Below, piece after piece: positions 24,505 through 33,138 of a stretch of DNA of 64,000 bases (position 1 is its first letter; each line of letters begins with the position of its first letter). The notes under the pieces are model-generated. The model was not told the DNA's origin. It saw only the letters and a list, made by a program, of their open reading frames with translations, and searched no databases. The position numbers and the translations under genes were made by a program. This stretch comes from Lachnospiraceae bacterium (GTDB lineage: Bacteria; Bacillota; Clostridia; Lachnospirales; Lachnospiraceae), in the NCBI GenBank assembly GCA_014804645.1, contig JAAUZI010000024.1:16736-80735 (forward strand), written 5' to 3'.

Positions 24505-25098
24505 CTAGTTCCATCTGGCTCTGAATTCATTCACTTTTTCCGACAGCCGCTCCCGCTGCTGCGACAGATCCACATGGAACGCATGCATCAGCTGCACAAT
24601 ATAGTCAATAGTCACCAGCAGCATGATTCCCCCTATCAGCTTGGTTCCCACACCTATGGGAACTCTGTCGATCAGCTGCTGTATCCAGCCGTGGAGAAAC
24701 AGTACGATCCCCAGGCCGTAAAAGCCCCAGGCCACCGTGCTTTCCAGGCATATAATCCCCTTATAATTAAAGGGTTTCTCATTGTAATCCCACCAGAGTT
24801 CCCCAAAAATACGAATCATCATCTTGCCCACCAGAAACTCAAAGGTGGTGGCTGAGAAAGCCGCTACCACATACAGCACGATGTAATTAAACTGCAGCGG
24901 ACGCAGCAGCAGGTAGCCAATCACTGCCCCAAAGCCGTAAATCGGGCAAAAAGGCCCTTTGGCAAAGCCTCTGTTGGTCAGCTTTTTGTTACAAAAAGAC
25001 ATGTAGATAGATTCTACCAGCCATCCCAGCGCACTGTATACAATAAATGCCGCTATCAGATGATACACATCTGTCCCAAACATTTCTTTTGTCCACAT
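24505..25098 (-). CDS. CmpB-type multi-helix membrane protein (putative ABC permease family)
   Basis: The sequence belongs to the family annotated as putative ABC transporter permease type IV (CmpB-like); real function is unknown and no ATPase gene is nearby. It has about five membrane segments and the family motif GPFCPIYGFGAV near residue 48, preceded by LGWLVESIYMSF. The tail is charged and helical (LSQQRERLSEKVNEFRARWN). The ATG at 25098, with GGGAGGT upstream, is preferred over one six codons earlier. It lies downstream of rpsU but is separated from it by a terminator. Confidence 0.8.
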   Translation of the reverse strand: MWTKEMFGTDVYHLIAAFIVYSALGWLVESIYMSFCNKKLTNRGFAKGPFCPIYGFGAVIGYLLLRPLQFNYIVLYVVAAFSATTFEFLVGKMMIRIFGELWWDYNEKPFNYKGIICLESTVAWGFYGLGIVLFLHGWIQQLIDRVPIGVGTKLIGGIMLLVTIDYIVQLMHAFHVDLSQQRERLSEKVNEFRARWN

Positions 25099-25155
25099 GA
25101 TATATACCTCCCCCAATATGCCACGGACATCATTCCCTCACATGTACAGGAAAGC

Positions 25156-25184
25156 AAAAGTCCTTGGACTGTGCCAAGGACTTT
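25156..25184 (-). terminator. Intrinsic terminator of rpsU
   Basis: AAAGTCCTTGG and CCAAGGACTTT pair perfectly over 11 bp around a six-base loop (actgtg), followed by TTTGC on the minus strand, directly after the rpsU stop. Confidence 0.85.
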
Positions 25185-25191
25185 CATGTCA

Positions 25192-25368
25192 TTAGTTATA
25201 TTTACGCTTTCTTGCTGCCTCGGACTTCTTTTTACGCTTTACACTCGGCTTCTCGTAATGCTCTCTCTTGCGAATCTCCTGCTGGATACCCGCCTTCGCA
25301 CAACTTCTCTTGAAACGACGCAATGCGCTGTCCAAAGTCTCGTTCTCTTTTACGATTACGTTTGACAT
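25192..25368 (-). CDS. rpsU: 30S ribosomal protein S21
   Basis: S21 is a small basic protein of the 30S subunit platform near the anti-Shine-Dalgarno. The 58 residues begin [20 protein letters not shown] and end with a very basic tail ([15 protein letters not shown]), a standard S21. The frame is open for 11 more codons, but the ATG at 25368 with GGGAGGTCAGGTG upstream fits the family. It is a single-gene unit with its own strong promoter and terminator. Confidence 0.97.
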   Translation of the reverse strand: MSNVIVKENETLDSALRRFKRSCAKAGIQQEIRKREHYEKPSVKRKKKSEAARKRKYN

Positions 25369-25459
25369 GATTACACCTGACCTCCCTTCAGTCCCTTGCA
25401 AGCATCTTGACTGACTGGGTTAATATTATGTACATCGGAAAACCACATGCACATAACAC

Positions 25460-25487
25460 ATTATAGCACAAAAGTCGGATACGTCAA
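25460..25487 (-). promoter_or_regulatory. rpsU promoter
   Basis: On the minus strand TTGACG (25482-25487) and TATAAT (25460-25465) are separated by 16 bases. The start site would be near 25453, giving a leader of about 85 bases before rpsU. Confidence 0.85.
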
Positions 25488-25529
25488 CTGTTTTTTTGTA
25501 TTTTTTTCACTTTTTTCCGCTTTTTGCAT

Positions 25530-28187
25530 TTATCCCAGCTGGCTCTCCAGCACTTTGGCTGCCTCGGCCACCGCCGCCGGAATCCCCGCAGGGTTCTTGC
25601 CGCCAGCCTGGGCCATGCCCGGGCGGCCGCCGCCGCCACCGCCCACCAAGGCGGCAATGCCCTTGACCAGATTGCCCGCATGGGCGCCCGCCTTCTGTGC
25701 GCCGTCGGTAGCCATGACGATCATATTCACCCGACCATCCGAGCCGGACAACAGTACCACAACGCCCTCGCCCAGTTTCTCCTTGAGCTGGTCGCCCAGA
25801 TCGCGCAGGCCGTTCATATCTACGCCGTCCACACTGGCTGCCAACAGCTTTACGCCCTTGATCTCCTGCACCTGATCCATCACGTCCCCCAGGGCGTCCT
25901 GGGCCGCCTTGCTCTTCAGGGATTCCAACTCCCCATTCAGGGATTTCAGCTCCGCCATCAGATGCTCGCATTTTTCCACCAGATTGTTGGGGGTGGCCTT
26001 CACTGCCCGGGCCGCCTCCTGAATTGTCTTCTCCAGATTCTTATAGTACTGCAGCACGCCGTTTCCTGTCAGAGCCTCGATACGGCGCACTCCCGCCGCC
26101 ACACCGTTCTCAGACAGAATCTTGAAACTGCCGATATTCCCCGTATTTGCCACATGGGTACCGCCGCATAACTCCACAGAGAAATCTCCCATTTTGACCA
26201 CACGGACCTCCTCGCCGTACTTCTCACCGAACAGGGCCATGGCGCCGGTCTTCCTGGCTTCCTCAATGCCCATAACCTCCGTGACCACGGGAATGTTCTC
26301 CACAATCTTCTCGTTGACCATGGCCTCCACTCTGGCCAGCTCCTCATCCGTCATGGCAGCAAAATGAGTGAAGTCAAACCGCAATCTCTCCCCATCCACA
26401 TAGGAACCGGACTGCTCCACATGGGTTCCCAGCACTTCCCGGAGAGCCTTCTGCAATAGATGGGTGGCGCTGTGATTTTTGCAGGTATCACTTCTCTGCC
26501 CGGCATTTACCGTCAACGTGGCTGTATCTCCAACCTTGATCATGCCGCTTGTCACCGTGCCGATATGGCCTACCTTGCCGCCCATCAACTTCACGGTATC
26601 CTTTACCTCGAAACTGCCATCGGCGGTAGTGATCACGCCGGTATCCGCATTCTGACCACCCATGGTGGCATAAAAGGGAGTCTCCTCCACGATGATGGTT
26701 CCCACCTGTCCATCGGTCAGTGCCTCCACCAGCTCTGTCTCGGTGGTGAGTACCGTAACCTTGGAGTTGTGCTGCAGTCTGTCATATCCCACAAATTCCG
26801 TGGTGACAGCCGGGTCAATGGACTCGTACACCGTCACGTCCGCGCCCATATAGTTGGTCACTTTGCGGGCCTTGCGGGCCATATCCTTCTGCTGCTGCAT
26901 ACACACGCCAAAGCCCGCCTCGTCAATGGTAAAGCCTTTCTCCGCCAGAATCTCCTGAGTCAGATCCATGGGAAATCCGTAGGTGTCATAAAGCTTGAAG
27001 GCATTCTCGCCGGATAATTCCGTCACAGACGCCGCCTTCATCTCCTCCTCCATCTCCGCCAGGATGCTCAGTCCCAGATCGATAGTCTTGTCAAACTTAT
27101 CCTCCTCCTGGGTCAGCACTGTCAGGATAAACTCTCTCTTCTCCTCCAGCTCCGGATAGCCATCCCTGCACTCGTTTATCACAGTCTGGCTTAAGTTGGC
27201 CAGGAATTTGCCGGAGATACCCAGCAGTCTGCCGTGGCGGGCCGCCCGCCGTATCAGACGGCGCAACACATAGCCCCTGCCCTCGTTGGAAGGCATGATG
27301 CCGTCGCTTATCATAAAAGTGGTGGAGCGGATATGGTCGGTAATCAGGCGCACAGACACGTCCACAGCCTCGTCCGTGTGATAACTCACTCCTGCAATCT
27401 CGCAGATCCTGTCACGGATGGCCTTCATGGTATCAATGTCAAAGACGGAATCCACGTCCTGCACCACCACCGCCAGACGCTCCAGGCCCATGCCGGTGTC
27501 GATATTTTTCTGGGAAAGCTCCTCATAATGGCCCTTTCCGTCGCTCTCAAACTGTGTAAATACGTTATTCCATACCTCCATAAAACGGTCGCAGTCGCAG
27601 CCCACCTTACAGTCGGGCTTGCCGCAGCCATACTGGACGCCTCTGTCGTAGTATATCTCCGAGCAGGGGCCGCAGGGACCGGCGCCGTGCTCCCAGAAAT
27701 TGTCGCAGTCGCCATTCTCGTCCCGATAGAAACGGGTAATCTTCTCAGCTGGAATCCCAATCTCCTTATTCCATATCTCAAAGGCCTCGTCGTCCTCCCC
27801 GTATATGGAGGGATAGAGCCGCTCCGGGTCCATGCCGATGGTCTCGGTCAGAAACTCCCAGCTCCAGGCTATCGCCTCATGCTTGAAGTAATCTCCGAAA
27901 GAGAAATTGCCCAACATCTCAAAAAAAGTCAGATGGCGGGCAGTCTTGCCCACATTCTCAATATCGCCTGTGCGCACACATTTCTGGCAGGTAGTCACAC
28001 GCCTGCGGGGCGGAATCTCCTGACCCGTAAAATAAGGTTTCAAGGGCGCCATACCTGCGTTTATGAGCAACAGACTCTTGTCCGTATGGGGCGGCACCAG
28101 AGAAAAGCTCTTCATTTTCAAATGCTCTTTGCTCTCGAAAAAGTCGAGATACATTCTCCGTAATTCATTTACACCATATGCCTTCAT
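25530..28187 (-). CDS. alaS: Alanine--tRNA ligase
   Basis: AlaRS charges tRNA-Ala. The 885-residue protein contains the class II catalytic core (residues 1-250, FLVPPHTD-type motif followed by TGQEIPPRRRVTTCQKCVRTGDIENVG), the tRNA-recognition domain, the editing domain with HSATHLLQKAL and CGGTHVANTG supplying the zinc ligands, and a C-terminal domain ending in GGGGGGRPGMAQAGGKNP, the glycine-rich C-Ala signature. Length is typical. GGAGGAAAACATC precedes the ATG. The leader is only about 55 bases, so no T-box riboswitch is present, unlike many Firmicutes tRNA ligase genes. Confidence 0.97.
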   Translation of the reverse strand: MKAYGVNELRRMYLDFFESKEHLKMKSFSLVPPHTDKSLLLINAGMAPLKPYFTGQEIPPRRRVTTCQKCVRTGDIENVGKTARHLTFFEMLGNFSFGDYFKHEAIAWSWEFLTETIGMDPERLYPSIYGEDDEAFEIWNKEIGIPAEKITRFYRDENGDCDNFWEHGAGPCGPCSEIYYDRGVQYGCGKPDCKVGCDCDRFMEVWNNVFTQFESDGKGHYEELSQKNIDTGMGLERLAVVVQDVDSVFDIDTMKAIRDRICEIAGVSYHTDEAVDVSVRLITDHIRSTTFMISDGIMPSNEGRGYVLRRLIRRAARHGRLLGISGKFLANLSQTVINECRDGYPELEEKREFILTVLTQEEDKFDKTIDLGLSILAEMEEEMKAASVTELSGENAFKLYDTYGFPMDLTQEILAEKGFTIDEAGFGVCMQQQKDMARKARKVTNYMGADVTVYESIDPAVTTEFVGYDRLQHNSKVTVLTTETELVEALTDGQVGTIIVEETPFYATMGGQNADTGVITTADGSFEVKDTVKLMGGKVGHIGTVTSGMIKVGDTATLTVNAGQRSDTCKNHSATHLLQKALREVLGTHVEQSGSYVDGERLRFDFTHFAAMTDEELARVEAMVNEKIVENIPVVTEVMGIEEARKTGAMALFGEKYGEEVRVVKMGDFSVELCGGTHVANTGNIGSFKILSENGVAAGVRRIEALTGNGVLQYYKNLEKTIQEAARAVKATPNNLVEKCEHLMAELKSLNGELESLKSKAAQDALGDVMDQVQEIKGVKLLAASVDGVDMNGLRDLGDQLKEKLGEGVVVLLSGSDGRVNMIVMATDGAQKAGAHAGNLVKGIAALVGGGGGGRPGMAQAGGKNPAGIPAAVAEAAKVLESQLG

Positions 28188-28248
28188 GATGTTTTCCTCC
28201 AGATTCCTCTATTTTCTCAGTATCTTTACTGGGTTCACAATCTAAGTT

Positions 28249-28277
28249 ATTATAGATTTATTCCGGGAACTTGTCAA
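28249..28277 (-). promoter_or_regulatory. alaS promoter (full consensus)
   Basis: On the minus strand TTGACA (28272-28277) and TATAAT (28249-28254) are exactly 17 bases apart, a perfect sigma-70 promoter. The start would be near 28242. Confidence 0.9.
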
Positions 28278-28294
28278 CTGGCTCCCGTTCTATT

Positions 28295-29983
28295 CTACAT
28301 ATCCTCATCCTCGTCCAAAAATTCCGACAGCTCCCGGCGTGTATCCGCGATCTCCTGATGATCTCCGCTCTTCAGCGCCGCCTCGAAACGGTTGATATAG
28401 TGATCCAGATTCCTGCGCTTGTCACCCAGCGACTCCTCGTACATGCGCTCCGCCCGCAAAAGCACCAGGCGATTCTCCTCCTGATCCCTGGGCTGAATCT
28501 TCAGATATGCCAGTTCCTCCATACGCTTGGCGATCTCCTCGTCAGTCATGGTATTGTCCACGCCCTTGATAATCATTTTCTGTGTCTGACCGGTGGACAC
28601 CACCTTTACCTCCACCTCCAACAGCGAGTTGATATCGTAGGTGTAGGTCACATCCACAGACTCCTGACCCTTGGGCGCTTTGGGCAGATCAATGACCATT
28701 TCCCCCAGATACAGATTGTTCCGGGCAAAACGACTCTCTCCCTGCAGCACTCTGACCCTGACCTTATCCTGATTGTCCCGCACGGTGTACATGCGCTCTG
28801 TGTGGCTGGCGGGAATCACGGTGTTGCGCTCGATAATGGGGCAGAACCGCCCGTCCTCGAACTTTCCCTCCTCATATTCCACCACCACTTCCGTGCCCAG
28901 GGTAAAGGAGCACACATCTGTCAAAATGACTTCCTTCACCTCTTCCCGGCGCTCCTTCATGGCCGCCTGCACCGCCGCTCCCAGAGCCACTGCCTCGTCC
29001 GGATTCATGTTGGTGTCCGGGAACTTACGGAACAATCGAATCAGAAAATCTCTTACAACGGACAATCTGGTGGCGCCGCCGATCAGCAGAATCTCATCGA
29101 TGTCTCCCAGCCGCAGCCCGGCGTCCGCCAGACTCTTTTTCACCGGCTCCCGAATCTTGTTAAGCAGCTCCTCACAGGCGTCCTCATACTCCCTGTAGGT
29201 GATCTCCGCCTCCAGCTCCTTCTCGTCAATCATGCATTTCATCTGTACTTTGTCACTGCCGCTGACTGCGCATTTTGCCTTTTCCGCCTGCTTGTACAGA
29301 CGCACCTGTTCCTTCTCTGACAGACTGCTCATGGCCAGTTTCTGTTTTTGTAAAAACAGCTTGCCCATCACCTCCGTAAAGTCCTCGCCTCCGAGATAAT
29401 TGTCTCCTGCGACAGCGCGAACCTCCAGAATATTGTGGTACAGCTCCAGTATGGACACGTCGAAAGTGCCCCCGCCCAGATCGAACACCAGAAATTTGGT
29501 ATCCCTGGTCTTGTCATACAGACCGTATGCCACCGCCGCAGCCGTAGGCTCGGAAATCATGCGCTCCACCTTCAGCCCTGCCAGTTCCCCGGCCCGCTTG
29601 GTTGCCTTCCGGCGCTTGTCGTCAAAGTATGCTGGCACACTGATTACGGCCTCCGTGATCGCCTCACCCAGATAGGCCTCCGCATCCTCCTTCAGAGACC
29701 GCAGCACAAAGCTGGAGAGCTCCTCCGGTCTGTACATATGCCCGCTCAGATTGTACTGTCTCTCCGTGCCCATGCTGCGCTTAAAAGCGCTGACTACGGA
29801 GTCCGGATACAGGCTCATACGTTCCCGGGCGGTCTCGCCCACATAGACATTGCCCTCCTCATCCACGCTGACCACGGAAGGTGTCAGATTCTTTCCCAGA
29901 CGGTTGGGGATTATCTTCGGCCCCTCCTCTGAAAAAAATGCAATCAGACTGTTTGTTGTTCCCAGATCAATTCCTACTATCAT
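28295..29983 (-). CDS. Hsp70-family chaperone (DnaK/HscC-like)
   Basis: This is an ATP-dependent Hsp70 of 562 residues, shorter than DnaK (about 610-640) and lacking most of the helical lid. The nucleotide domain is intact: VGIDLGTTNSLIAFF at the start, VISVPAYFDDKRRKATKRAGELAG, FDLGGGTFDVSILEL, and LIGGATRLSVVRDFL. The substrate domain follows from about residue 370, with SFTLGTEV in place of DnaK's usual PLSLGIET. The ATG at 29983 with AAGGAG is preferred over one ten codons earlier. It follows a J-like/TPR gene by 19 bases, so the two probably work as a dedicated chaperone pair. It is a DnaK paralog more likely than the housekeeping DnaK, since grpE and dnaJ are absent. Confidence 0.93.
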   Translation of the reverse strand: MIVGIDLGTTNSLIAFFSEEGPKIIPNRLGKNLTPSVVSVDEEGNVYVGETARERMSLYPDSVVSAFKRSMGTERQYNLSGHMYRPEELSSFVLRSLKEDAEAYLGEAITEAVISVPAYFDDKRRKATKRAGELAGLKVERMISEPTAAAVAYGLYDKTRDTKFLVFDLGGGTFDVSILELYHNILEVRAVAGDNYLGGEDFTEVMGKLFLQKQKLAMSSLSEKEQVRLYKQAEKAKCAVSGSDKVQMKCMIDEKELEAEITYREYEDACEELLNKIREPVKKSLADAGLRLGDIDEILLIGGATRLSVVRDFLIRLFRKFPDTNMNPDEAVALGAAVQAAMKERREEVKEVILTDVCSFTLGTEVVVEYEEGKFEDGRFCPIIERNTVIPASHTERMYTVRDNQDKVRVRVLQGESRFARNNLYLGEMVIDLPKAPKGQESVDVTYTYDINSLLEVEVKVVSTGQTQKMIIKGVDNTMTDEEIAKRMEELAYLKIQPRDQEENRLVLLRAERMYEESLGDKRRNLDHYINRFEAALKSGDHQEIADTRRELSEFLDEDEDM

Positions 29984-30002
29984 ATATTTCAAACTCCTTA
30001 TT

Positions 30003-32990
30003 TCAACCTTCAAAACGCATATGCTTTATTGCCAGCATATATTCATCCTGAGGCTGTATCTCCAGATTATGGAAGAGACGCTCCCTTGCCTCGTCGATCT
30101 GCCCCATGCGGAGCATCAGCAGAATCCGGACGCCCTCCAACTCCTTGCAAATGGCGTATGTACAGAAATTGCAACACTCACATTTGCTCTCTCTCTCCAA
30201 CAGCTCCTGCAGCTTTTCATCCGTCTCGGTGTAGTAGGCCGCCAGAAATTCCAGCTGCAAATGCCCTTTCTCCATCTCATAATACTCATTTTTGTCAGAG
30301 AATGTCTCCCGTCGGAGCCAGTCCCTCAGCTTGGCCGCATATTTCTTACCCAGCTTGTCCTCCCCGCACAAAATACAGACGAATACGGTATCACAGAGGA
30401 GTCCCTCCGCATTGTCCTGGTCAGGCTTATTGTTCAGCGCGCTGACAAACGCTTTTATCGCCTCTGCACCGTCCCCGGCCATCAGTTCCGTCCAGCCGAG
30501 ACTGACATAGTAGTCACTGTGCTGCTCGTTGACCTTTCCCAGCTTTCCCAACAGCTTTCCCAGAACATTGCCGTTTATTCCCAGCTGGGCGGCCCATTGC
30601 TGCAACACCTTTCTGGCCTCCCGGAACTTCCCTGTAACCTGATACATATCCACCAGTTTGTCGTACAATCTCAGCGAATCTCCGGCATAGGACTTCTCAA
30701 AGAATGACGCCGCCGTCTCCAGCTGACCATTGCGGACATAGCCTGTGGCAATCTTGTTCAGTCTGTAAACGCTGATATTCTGCTTTTTGCTGTCCGCATA
30801 TTTCACATACTGCTCCAAATACCCCAGCGCCTTTTCGTAATCTGCCAGACGCATATACAGATCTGCCATATCCATATAGGCGCCGGGCAGCAGATCCTCC
30901 TCATCGTCAAAGAGAATCGCCTTGCGCAGACAGATAATGGCCTGATCGTAATCCCCCTGGTGCTTGTGTACCTGGCTCATGCCGTTCAGGGCGTAGATTT
31001 GCTGGGGTACATAGGCCAGCACCTGCTCGTAGTCCTTAATTGCCTCCTCATAGTGATGGGCAGCCTTCTGGAAAATGCCCCGCTCCACCAGCAAATATGC
31101 TCCCGGCGACTGGTACAGATACTCCGTCAGCTGTTTCAGCCCCGGCTCGTAAAAAGACAGCTGCCCGTCTTCCACGCGGTCCAAAAACTCTTTCCTAAAT
31201 TTTTCCACCTTCTGCTGCATCAGCTCCGTGTCAGCCTTGTGGTCCTTCTGATAGGCATATGCCTCCAGATAGGAACTCTCAATCTCTTTTTCCCTGGCCT
31301 CCGCCAGCAGTTCCTCAAGCTCCTTGGTGTGCTCCAGATCCAGATACACTTTGGCCATATCCACATAGGGCTTGACATAATCGGGAAAATACTGTATCAA
31401 CTGCCTGCCCGTCTGCACTACCCCCTCAGCGTCCCACTGCCTGCGGTAAGCCTCCAGAGCTGTAGCCAGAGCCGCATAGACTCGATACTCCCGCACCAGG
31501 CGCTTGACCAGCTCCAGACATTTCTCATACTCCTCCATCTCCATATAAGTCTGGGCACGTTCCATCAACACTCCGATATCGTGGGGATTGACGGCCTCCA
31601 TGGCGTCCGCCTCCTCCAAGGCCAGCTCGTAGTAGGATTTATCCAGATACCCCAGGATGCGATAACACTGCATGGAGATGGCATGGGACTGCCGCAGCCT
31701 GTCCTTATCCTTCTCCAGCGCCTCCCCCTCCACCGTGGGAATTCGTTTCTCCAAAGCCTGTCGCCACCGCTTGGAATATTCTATGGACTTCTCATACTCC
31801 GCCGCCTCCCGGTAGAGCTTGGTCATCAGCCCCAGATACTCCTCCATACGGCCCTCGGGAACACTGTTTTCAATCTCCTTTACCCTGCGAATTCCCAGAG
31901 CGAAACGCTCATCCTGCAGATAACACCATCCCAGCTCCAGCACATCCTCCGGGCTAAAGTCCTGGTTCACCCTTCTCTCCAGCTCTTTCTCCAGCCCTGC
32001 GTTGATCTCCTTGAGCAGTTGGTGAAATGCGTCGTCATATCCGAGGGAAAGCACCTCCTCGGCGCATTTTTTTGCTCTCTGATCATCTCCATGGTCATGG
32101 TACCACTGTGACAGACGCATATTGGCCGTATAATGCTTGTCGTTCCGCTCCTTTATGCCCTCAAAGCAGCCGGCGGCCTCCTCCGTATATCCCAGTTCCC
32201 AGAGCATTTGTGCCAGATTGAACTCCACCAGTTCATCTCCCGGGAATTTTTGTCTCAGCTCCCTCAGGCAGCTCACAGCCTCCTCCTGTCTGTCGCTGGC
32301 CTGATAATAATGCGCCCGGCACACCTCCATACAGGGATGCCATATTCCCATGCGGTCGCTCTCCTCAAGCAGCTGCGCCGCATATTCCAGTTTTTTATCC
32401 TGCAGCGCTCCCCAGCAGTTGTCATAGCACTGCAAAAAAGCATCATAATCCCCGTCCTGCGGTCCCTCAAACTGGGAGAACTCCACTTCCTCCCCCCGTG
32501 TTATCCGATTCACCAGATAATCTATAAAATCGGCGGGAAACTTCTCCTTCAGCTTTGACTGATTCTTACATATCTGCAGATTTTCCTCCAGCAGTTTCCA
32601 TATGTTCGTGGGAAGTTTATAATGCGTCATCAAAAAGACCAGCAGCTTTTCCTGACACTCTGCCTCACCGTCCAGAGACTGGTAGATATCCTGCGAGAAC
32701 AGCTCCCGCCATGCCTCCAAATCCTGTCTCCCATCCAGAGTGCCATAAAGTCTGGCGGCCTGCGCCACCCACTGTCCTGTCTCCGTGGTATCCTCCCGCT
32801 CCTGCTGCTCTTCCTGCGGGGCCTTTAACAGTGCAAGCGCCTCCTCGTAGGCCTGACGCAGACGCTTAAATCCCTCCGGATTGTCCTCCGGATTGGTCAC
32901 TGCCAGCCTCTCTCGATAAGCCGTCTTGATCTCTCTCTCATCTCCGGTCTCCGAGATGCCCAATACACTGAAAATCTCTGTCTTCTCCAT
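30003..32990 (-). CDS. J-like domain and TPR-repeat protein with atypical NPE motif
   Basis: This 995-residue protein is probably the co-chaperone of the adjacent Hsp70. Residues 1-50 resemble a J domain (FSVLGISETGDEREIKTAYRERL, then GFKRLRQAYEEAL), but the invariant HPD tripeptide is replaced by N33-P34-E35. From about residue 230 the protein is built of many TPR-like helical pairs. Near the C-terminus a cysteine cluster KCECCNFCTYAIC (about residues 936-948) could bind metal or act in redox sensing. The ATG at 32990 is chosen because the frame's upstream 30 codons lie in palindromic repeat DNA; its ribosome site is AGAGGTG. Function is inferred from the gene pairing. Confidence 0.85.
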   Translation of the reverse strand: MEKTEIFSVLGISETGDEREIKTAYRERLAVTNPEDNPEGFKRLRQAYEEALALLKAPQEEQQEREDTTETGQWVAQAARLYGTLDGRQDLEAWRELFSQDIYQSLDGEAECQEKLLVFLMTHYKLPTNIWKLLEENLQICKNQSKLKEKFPADFIDYLVNRITRGEEVEFSQFEGPQDGDYDAFLQCYDNCWGALQDKKLEYAAQLLEESDRMGIWHPCMEVCRAHYYQASDRQEEAVSCLRELRQKFPGDELVEFNLAQMLWELGYTEEAAGCFEGIKERNDKHYTANMRLSQWYHDHGDDQRAKKCAEEVLSLGYDDAFHQLLKEINAGLEKELERRVNQDFSPEDVLELGWCYLQDERFALGIRRVKEIENSVPEGRMEEYLGLMTKLYREAAEYEKSIEYSKRWRQALEKRIPTVEGEALEKDKDRLRQSHAISMQCYRILGYLDKSYYELALEEADAMEAVNPHDIGVLMERAQTYMEMEEYEKCLELVKRLVREYRVYAALATALEAYRRQWDAEGVVQTGRQLIQYFPDYVKPYVDMAKVYLDLEHTKELEELLAEAREKEIESSYLEAYAYQKDHKADTELMQQKVEKFRKEFLDRVEDGQLSFYEPGLKQLTEYLYQSPGAYLLVERGIFQKAAHHYEEAIKDYEQVLAYVPQQIYALNGMSQVHKHQGDYDQAIICLRKAILFDDEEDLLPGAYMDMADLYMRLADYEKALGYLEQYVKYADSKKQNISVYRLNKIATGYVRNGQLETAASFFEKSYAGDSLRLYDKLVDMYQVTGKFREARKVLQQWAAQLGINGNVLGKLLGKLGKVNEQHSDYYVSLGWTELMAGDGAEAIKAFVSALNNKPDQDNAEGLLCDTVFVCILCGEDKLGKKYAAKLRDWLRRETFSDKNEYYEMEKGHLQLEFLAAYYTETDEKLQELLERESKCECCNFCTYAICKELEGVRILLMLRMGQIDEARERLFHNLEIQPQDEYMLAIKHMRFEG

Positions 32991-33019
32991 AATAATTCCA
33001 ACACCTCTATTATAGTTCC

Positions 33020-33107
33020 ATGGATTCGCATCTGCGAATCCATAGTTTCGCATCCGCGAAATGAAAACAGGCCGCCACAAGGCAAGGCATCGCCTGTATC
33101 AGGCGAT
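33020..33107. repeat. Cluster of three perfect palindromes before the J/TPR gene
   Basis: ATGGATTCGCA/TGCGAATCCAT (33020-33043), TTTCGC/GCGAAA (33046-33061) and ATCGCCTG/CAGGCGAT (33089-33107) lie in a row in the 148-bp gap after glyQS. In the sense direction of the J/TPR gene the first is followed by GGAACTATAATAGAGGTG, which supplies the ribosome site and matches the GGAACTCT box seen before rnfB and rpiR. The hairpin at 33089 could also help terminate glyQS. Confidence 0.75.
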
Positions 33108-33138
33108 ACCTGTCCCCGGGGCAGCCCTATCCACTTTT

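Noticed and set aside
28188..28294. A T-box riboswitch before alaS
   Set aside because: The leader from the consensus promoter is only about 55 bases and lacks the T-box folds.
30960..32111. A 383-residue plus-strand open frame opposite the J/TPR gene
   Set aside because: It is a Leu/His-rich antisense shadow with no motif and no ribosome site.
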